10,322 nucleotides of DNA from JBLHUT01 sp047629975 (GTDB taxonomy: Bacteria; Pseudomonadota; Alphaproteobacteria; Rhodobacterales; Rhodobacteraceae): the NCBI GenBank assembly GCA_047629975.1, contig JBLHUT010000119.1, positions 1-10,322 on the forward strand, given 5' to 3'. How positions within the stretch are numbered: the first letter of the stretch is position 1; every line of letters starts with the position of its first letter. The notes under the pieces are model-generated. The model worked only from the letters and a program-made list of their open reading frames with translations. It made no database searches and had not been told where the DNA came from. A program made the translations under genes and the position numbers. Below are positions 6,128-10,322 of this stretch, in pieces.

Positions 6128-7066
6128 TTAGCTCATGAACTGATAGCTTGCAGGGACATAGTGGAAGCCGCTGTCTTTCGCCTCGACAAAGCCAAGCGCG
6201 GGGAACGGCATGTGATAGCCGACCATCGGCACACGGTCGGCGGCAAGCATCCCGAGCACCCGACGGCGTGAGGCAGCAGCGGCGGCCTTGTCCGCGTCAA
6301 AGCGCACTTCCCAATCGGGGTTCGCCAGCGACCAGACATAGTGGTTGGCAAGGTCGGCTGCGAGCAACAATTGCTGGCCGTTGCTTTCCAGCATATACGT
6401 CATGTGACCCGGCGTATGACCAAAGGCGCCCATTGCGGTGATACCGGACAGAACCGAACCGCCGTCTTCGAGGAAGGTCATTTTCTCGACCATCGGTGTG
6501 ACGTGGCTGGCGACCATATCGCCGACGCGGTTGCCCGCATCCATCGCGCTCCAGAAGTTGTACTCGGTCGATCCAGTGACATAACGCGCATTCGGGAAAG
6601 TTGCGGCCCCGTCTGTCATCAAACCAAGAATATGGTCGGGGTGCATGTGGGTCAGCACAACGATTGTGACATCGGCCTGTGCCTTGCCAGCGGCCGTCAG
6701 CGCCTTGATCAAACCGCCCCCGCCAAGACCTGTGTCGAACAGGATCACGTCATCGCCCATTTCAACCATTGTCGGCGTAAAATAGGTGGTGAAGCTGTCG
6801 TCAGGGATGAATGCTGCGGCAGAGGCCGAGGAGAAATCTTCGGCAGACACGTTCATACCGAACGTCCCCTGAGGGTTTTCAATGCCCGAACGCGCGCCAT
6901 CAAGCAGCGTCGTAACCGTCATGTCCCCCAACGTGAAACCGCGTGCCAGTGGCATCGCAGGAGCGGACGAATGCCCCCCCGCAGTGGCCGCCGCGGGAAT
7001 GGAAAGAACCGCAGGAGCCGCAAGACCGGCAATGATCGCCTGACGGCGTGAAAGCTTCAGGGACAT
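6128..7066 (-). CDS. Tat-exported MBL-fold metallo-hydrolase
   Basis: A 312-residue metallo-beta-lactamase-fold enzyme, probably periplasmic. The N-terminus is a twin-arginine signal: LSRRQAIIAG (5-14), a hydrophobic stretch, then AAATAGG, with cleavage likely near residue 28. Tat export suggests that metal is inserted before export. Metal ligands are all present: H140, H142, D144 and H145 in THMHPDH, H221 in GHTPGH, D238 in AADLANH and H285 in GYHMPFPA. D111 in LFDTGLG is the conserved second-strand acid. The overall order and the late YHMPFPA histidine resemble the methyl parathion hydrolase/lactonase-type branch, so an ester or lactone substrate is possible, but the real substrate cannot be read. 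ATG 7066 has a good ribosome binding site, AGGAG at 7079-7075. It is divergent from gltX and convergent with nadE, and seems to be a single-gene transcript ending in the hairpin at 6088-6117. Confidence 0.9.
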   Translation of the reverse strand: MSLKLSRRQAIIAGLAAPAVLSIPAAATAGGHSSAPAMPLARGFTLGDMTVTTLLDGARSGIENPQGTFGMNVSAEDFSSASAAAFIPDDSFTTYFTPTMVEMGDDVILFDTGLGGGGLIKALTAAGKAQADVTIVVLTHMHPDHILGLMTDGAATFPNARYVTGSTEYNFWSAMDAGNRVGDMVASHVTPMVEKMTFLEDGGSVLSGITAMGAFGHTPGHMTYMLESNGQQLLLAADLANHYVWSLANPDWEVRFDADKAAAAASRRRVLGMLAADRVPMVGYHMPFPALGFVEAKDSGFHYVPASYQFMS

Positions 7067-7074
7067 GAGTTATT

Positions 7075-7079
7075 CTCCT
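7075..7079 (-). promoter_or_regulatory. Ribosome binding site of the MBL-fold hydrolase gene
   Basis: AGGAG on the minus strand, eight bases before ATG 7066, is a near-perfect Shine-Dalgarno match and fixes the start just ahead of the Tat signal. Confidence 0.7.
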
Positions 7080-7244
7080 AGTTTACTTCATGAGCGATTA
7101 AATTAGCCCGTATTTCCCGTCAGGCCAGAGCAAAGCAAACACGTTATGCAATTTCTTTCGGGTATCTTCCGGCCCTACATCGCCTTTCACGTTGCTTTTC
7201 AGCCGGTCCAAGCCCATACGACAGCGCTTGAACGCTTCGTTTTT

Positions 7245-7250
7245 GAAAGG
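7245..7250 (+). promoter_or_regulatory. Ribosome binding site of gltX
   Basis: GAAAGG ends seven bases before ATG 7258 and supports that start over an in-frame ATG at 7192. Between here and the hydrolase start (7067-7244) no convincing promoter hexamers were recognised for either divergent gene. Confidence 0.5.
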
Positions 7251-7257
7251 TCCCGTC

Positions 7258-8586
7258 ATGTCCGATATCGTCACACGCTTTGCGCCCTCTCCGACGGGCT
7301 ATCTTCATGTCGGCAACCTGCGCACGGCGCTTTTCAACTGGTTGATCGCACGCAAGTCGGGCGGCACATTCATTTTGCGGCTCGATGACACCGATGCGGA
7401 ACGCTCCAAGCCCGAATATGCCGAGGGCATCCAGCGCGATCTGGAATGGCTTGGCCTGACGTGGGACCGGATCGAGACGCAATCATCGCGCATCGACCGG
7501 TATCACGCCGCCGCTGATGCCTTGCGCGCGAACGGCCGGTTCTACGAAGGGTTCGAGACCCCGACCGAACTTGATCTCAAGCGCAAAAAGCAACTCAACA
7601 TGGGCAAACCGCCCGTTTACGACCGTGCGGCTCTTGCCCTGTCCGAGGAGGCAAAGGCGGATCTGCGCAAGGCCCGTTCCCCGCACTGGCGGTTCATGCT
7701 CAACCAGACCCGCATCGAGTGGAACGACGGCATTCTGGGGGATCTGTCCCTTGATGCGGCGTCCGTCAGCGACCCGGTCCTGATCCGCGGGGACGGACAA
7801 ATCCTGTATACGCTGGCGTCGGTCGTGGATGACACCGAAATGGGCATCACGCACGTGGTACGCGGATCGGACCACGTCACCAACACCGCCACCCAGATCC
7901 AGATCATCGAGGCTCTGGGCGGCACGGCCCCCAGCTTTGCGCATCATTCGCTGCTTACGGGCCCTCAAGGGGAGGCCCTGTCGAAACGGTTGGGCACATT
8001 GTCCCTGCGCGACCTGCGCGCCGCCGGAATTGAGCCTTACGCGCTTTTGAGCCTGATGGCGCGGCTTGGGTCCAGCCAGCCGATCGAATTGCGCAGCAGC
8101 CATCAGGAGCTTCTCGACGGGTTCGATCTGTCACACTTCGGATCGGCACCGACAAAGTTCGACGTCGCCGACCTTGGTCCGCTCACGGCGCGCTACCTGT
8201 CACAATTGCCGCTTGATGCGGTGGCCAGCGACATCGCCGCATTGGGTGTTCCTGCGGACAAGGCCGCGCTGTTCTGGGAAGTGGTTCGCGAAAACATCGA
8301 CACTCGCGCCGACATGGCCGGATGGTGGGATCTGTTCCGCGACGGCCCCCAGAACATGTTGATCGCCGAGGAAGACCGCACATTTGTGCAAGAAGCCATC
8401 ACGCTTTTGCCGCCTCAACCGTGGGATCGTGATACGTGGAGCGAGTGGACCACAGCTGTCAAACAGGCAACCGGGCGCAAGGGACGCGGATTGTTCATGC
8501 CCCTGCGCCACGCCATGACCGGCCTTTCCAAAGGACCCGAGATGGCGGATGTCATGGCCTTGATGCAGGTCGCACCAAAGGCCTGA
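7258..8586 (+). CDS. gltX: Glutamate--tRNA ligase
   Basis: A 442-residue class I aminoacyl-tRNA synthetase that charges tRNA with glutamate in the cytoplasm. The Rossmann domain begins at once with TRFAPSPTGYLHVGNLRTAL; HVGN (17-20) is the HIGH signature. The KMSKS loop is EALSKRLG (239-246), with the catalytic lysine K243 kept but the first lysine replaced by A240. The region of the zinc-binding cysteines of the E. coli enzyme (here around 96-110, RFYEGFETPTELDLK) has no cysteine, so this is a zinc-free form. The C-terminal anticodon domain ends with GRKGRGLFMPLRHAMTG (406-422). It is shorter than the E. coli enzyme (471). Many alphaproteobacteria hold two paralogues and this may be the second, which could favour glutamate charging of tRNA-Gln ahead of GatCAB; that is inference. 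The start at 7258 follows a GAAAGG site, and the upstream extension is not family-like. Confidence 0.94.
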   Translation: MSDIVTRFAPSPTGYLHVGNLRTALFNWLIARKSGGTFILRLDDTDAERSKPEYAEGIQRDLEWLGLTWDRIETQSSRIDRYHAAADALRANGRFYEGFETPTELDLKRKKQLNMGKPPVYDRAALALSEEAKADLRKARSPHWRFMLNQTRIEWNDGILGDLSLDAASVSDPVLIRGDGQILYTLASVVDDTEMGITHVVRGSDHVTNTATQIQIIEALGGTAPSFAHHSLLTGPQGEALSKRLGTLSLRDLRAAGIEPYALLSLMARLGSSQPIELRSSHQELLDGFDLSHFGSAPTKFDVADLGPLTARYLSQLPLDAVASDIAALGVPADKAALFWEVVRENIDTRADMAGWWDLFRDGPQNMLIAEEDRTFVQEAITLLPPQPWDRDTWSEWTTAVKQATGRKGRGLFMPLRHAMTGLSKGPEMADVMALMQVAPKA

Positions 8587-8687
8587 GGGCGGCACGGCCG
8601 CAACGCGACCCTTTTGCAAGTGGCCGCCGGTTTTGCAGTTTGCAATATCGCGCGCGCCCGCAAGCGGGACACAGCAGGAAATAACAG
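8587..8687. other. Short gap between gltX and MATE gene
   Basis: The 101 bases hold a direct repeat TTTTGCA (8612-8618 and 8631-8637) and a small inverted repeat TTGCA-GTT-TGCAA (8633-8645). There is no clear terminator, so read-through from gltX into the transporter gene is likely. AGGAA at 8676-8680 is the ribosome binding site of the transporter, seven bases before its ATG. Confidence 0.4.
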
Positions 8688-10088
8688 ATGAGCACGCAAC
8701 CAGCAGCGAAAGCAAAGTTTCTAGAGGGCAGCCTGATGCGCCACGTCAGCGTCATGGCGGCAACGTCGTCGGTCGGGCTTATGGCGGTGTTTCTGGTTGA
8801 TTTCGTCGATATGATTTTCATCTCGATGCTCGGTAACGCAGCGCTTGCCGCCGCCATCGGCTATGCTGGTGCGATTTTATTTTTCACCACGTCGTTCGGC
8901 ATCGGTATGGCCATCGCCGCAGGCGCGCTTGTGGCGCGGGCGCTGGGTGCGGGCGACAAGGATCTTGCACGCCAACGGGCGGCAACATCCCTGATTTACG
9001 GCGTGATATTCAGCGCCCTTTTTGCCCTGACGGTCTGGCTGAACCTGCCGGCCCTGACCGCGCTGCTGGGGGCACAGGGCGAGACGCTGGACCTTGCCGT
9101 GCATTACTTGCAGATCATTATCCCGTCCTTGCCGTTGCTGCTGATCGGGATGGTCGGCGGCGCGATTTTGCGCGCACACGGAGACGCCCGTCGCGCCATG
9201 TCGGCGACCATTATCGGCGGCCTCGTCAATGCCGTGCTTGATCCGATCCTGATCTTCGGGCTTGATCTTGACCTGACCGGTGCCGCGATAGCCAGTGTGG
9301 CGGCCCGCTGTGCCATCGCCTTTACCGCGCTGATCCCGATTTTCCGGCATCACGGCGGGTTGGCATGGCCGGATGCACCCCAGTTCACACGTGATTTTCC
9401 CGCGATTCTGACCATCGCCTTTCCGGCGATCCTGACCCAGCTGGCCACCCCAGTCGGGCAAGCCTACGTGACACGTTCAATGGCAGAATTCGGCGAGGAA
9501 GCTGTTTCCGGGATGGCCATCATCGGCCGGATCACGCCGGTTGCCTTCGGGATCATCTTTGCTTTGTCGGGCGCGATCGGGCCGATCATCGGGCAAAACT
9601 TTGGCGCGGGCCAATCCGACAGGGTGCGCCGCGCCTATCGGGACGGGCTTTTGTTTTGCGCCTTGGTGGTTGTGGGGGTGTCGGCAATCCTGTTCGGGCT
9701 GCGCGGCCCGATCACAACGCTGTTTCAGGCCGAGGGCGTCACCCGCGATCTTGTTTTTCTGTTTTGCGGGCCGCTGGCGCTAGCGTTCTTTTTCAACGGA
9801 GCCATTTTCGTCAGTAACGCCGCCTTCAACAACCTGGGCCACCCGTATTATTCAACATGGATCAACTGGGGGCGTCACACGCTTGGCACAGTGCCGTTTG
9901 TGATCCTTGGCGGATGGATGTTCGGTGCCATGGGCGTGCTGATCGGGCAAGCCTTCGGCGGCCTGGTGTTCGGTGTGCTTGCCATGTGGCTGGCCAACAG
10001 GGTCGTGAACCAACAGGCAACGGCAACGCCCGTTGCCCCGTTTGCCCGCGAGGGGCGGTTACTGACCCTGCTCCACTTGCGCCGCTAA
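8688..10088 (+). CDS. MATE-family multidrug/toxin efflux transporter
   Basis: A 466-residue inner-membrane protein with about twelve hydrophobic segments in two homologous halves, the layout of the MATE (NorM/DinF) family, which exports cationic drugs or metabolites against Na+ or H+. D38 and D41 lie in the first membrane segment (LVDFVDMIFIS). The family stretch LRAHGDARRAMSATIIGGLV (161-180), followed by NAVLDP with N181 and D185, is the typical third-to-fourth helix signature. The half-repeats show matching loop motifs: ARALGAGDKDLARQRA (83-98) and QNFGAGQSDRVRRAY (303-317). Length is usual. AGGAA at 8676 supports ATG 8688. It follows gltX by 101 bases with no visible terminator. Its last 30 bases overlap the 3' end of the gene entering from the right on the other strand. 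Substrate and coupling ion cannot be told from sequence. Confidence 0.94.
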   Translation: MSTQPAAKAKFLEGSLMRHVSVMAATSSVGLMAVFLVDFVDMIFISMLGNAALAAAIGYAGAILFFTTSFGIGMAIAAGALVARALGAGDKDLARQRAATSLIYGVIFSALFALTVWLNLPALTALLGAQGETLDLAVHYLQIIIPSLPLLLIGMVGGAILRAHGDARRAMSATIIGGLVNAVLDPILIFGLDLDLTGAAIASVAARCAIAFTALIPIFRHHGGLAWPDAPQFTRDFPAILTIAFPAILTQLATPVGQAYVTRSMAEFGEEAVSGMAIIGRITPVAFGIIFALSGAIGPIIGQNFGAGQSDRVRRAYRDGLLFCALVVVGVSAILFGLRGPITTLFQAEGVTRDLVFLFCGPLALAFFFNGAIFVSNAAFNNLGHPYYSTWINWGRHTLGTVPFVILGGWMFGAMGVLIGQAFGGLVFGVLAMWLANRVVNQQATATPVAPFAREGRLLTLLHLRR

Positions 10089-10322
10089 CGCGGACAGATG
10101 CGCATCGACAAGCGCTGTTTCGGAACTGCTGAGGAGCTGATGGCGCGGATAAACAGGTGCGGTGCGGTCATCAAGCACAGGGGCCTGCCAGCCACGGGTC
10201 GTTGCGAAGAAATCCACGACGCCTTGCTCGCCAAAGACCTGCAAATAGCCCTGCACAACAACGTCAAGATAGCTGCGCAAGATCGGCAACGGCACCTCGG
10301 GCCCCTGATCGGGAGGGGGAAC
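10059..10322 (-). CDS. Unrecognised protein, C-terminal fragment
   Basis: The C-terminal 87 residues of a minus-strand gene whose start lies beyond the right edge; the frame is open from 10322 to the TAA at 10061-10059. A GTG at 10295 is in frame, but the preceding codons (PPPDQGPEV) stay open to the edge, so the gene is more likely truncated by the window than begun there. The visible part is mixed helical and soluble: LRSYLDVVVQGYLQVFGEQG, then DFFATTRGWQAPVLDD and YPRHQLLSSSE, with no membrane segment and no motif I can name. Amino-acid make-up looks like a real protein. It overlaps the end of the MATE gene tail to tail by 30 bases. Family unknown. Confidence 0.6.
   Translation of the reverse strand, partial: VPPPDQGPEVPLPILRSYLDVVVQGYLQVFGEQGVVDFFATTRGWQAPVLDDRTAPVYPRHQLLSSSETALVDAHLSALAAQVEQGQ

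Noticed and set aside
6341..7051. 236-codon plus-strand frame opposite the MBL-fold gene
   Set aside because: Antisense shadow; the minus-strand frame has a Tat signal, all metal ligands and a strong ribosome binding site.
7192..7257. 22-codon N-terminal extension of GltX
   Set aside because: Glutamyl-tRNA synthetases begin shortly before the APSPTG motif, and GAAAGG precedes ATG 7258.
7483..8103. 206-codon minus-strand frame opposite gltX
   Set aside because: Antisense shadow within a fully conserved synthetase gene.
8877..9461. 194-codon minus-strand frame opposite the MATE gene
   Set aside because: Very rich in polar and charged residues as the complement of a membrane protein; no independent signal.

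Overview
The window reads as ordinary chromosomal DNA from an alphaproteobacterium, most likely a member of the Rhodobacterales (Roseobacter group). This is inferred from the GC-rich codon use, the character of the glutamyl-tRNA synthetase (a short, zinc-free form with degenerate signature motifs) and the general gene style; there is no rRNA or other decisive marker. No mobile element, tRNA, rRNA or CRISPR array was seen.

Layout from left to right. (1) The 5' part of a secreted protein gene runs leftwards off the window edge (1-203, minus). It is divergent from a 221-residue short-chain dehydrogenase of the CsgA-like type (285-950, plus). (2) After a GC-rich 205-base gap comes a membrane histidine kinase with six predicted membrane segments and no receiver domain (1156-2460, plus). 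It meets, tail to tail with only 16 bases between, a secreted protein built almost entirely of MORN repeats (2477-3961, minus). (3) A 282-base divergent region with a pentanucleotide tandem repeat separates the MORN gene from a full-length glutamine-dependent NAD+ synthase (4244-5902, plus). (4) A 225-base convergent region holds three strong hairpins and then the 3' end of a Tat-exported metallo-beta-lactamase-fold hydrolase (6128-7066, minus). (5) Divergent from that is a glutamyl-tRNA synthetase (7258-8586, plus), followed 101 bases later by a MATE-family efflux transporter (8688-10088, plus). (6) The 3' end of an unrecognised gene enters from the right edge on the minus strand and overlaps the transporter's last 30 bases.

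There is no clear shared pathway. NAD+ synthase and glutamyl-tRNA synthetase are housekeeping genes. The kinase, MORN protein, hydrolase and transporter are envelope or accessory functions. Strand changes are frequent, so most genes are probably transcribed singly; gltX and the MATE gene are the only likely co-transcribed pair.

The most notable structure is in the MORN protein. It has eighteen complete 23-residue repeats in which phenylalanine/leucine-type and tryptophan-type units alternate, with one break in the alternation exactly half way. This fits a tandem duplication of a nine-repeat block. Other points worth a second look are the (CTTTG)4 tract beside a candidate MORN promoter, the cluster of three hairpins between convergent genes, and the kinase with an all-membrane sensor region. 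No convincing new multi-gene system was found.
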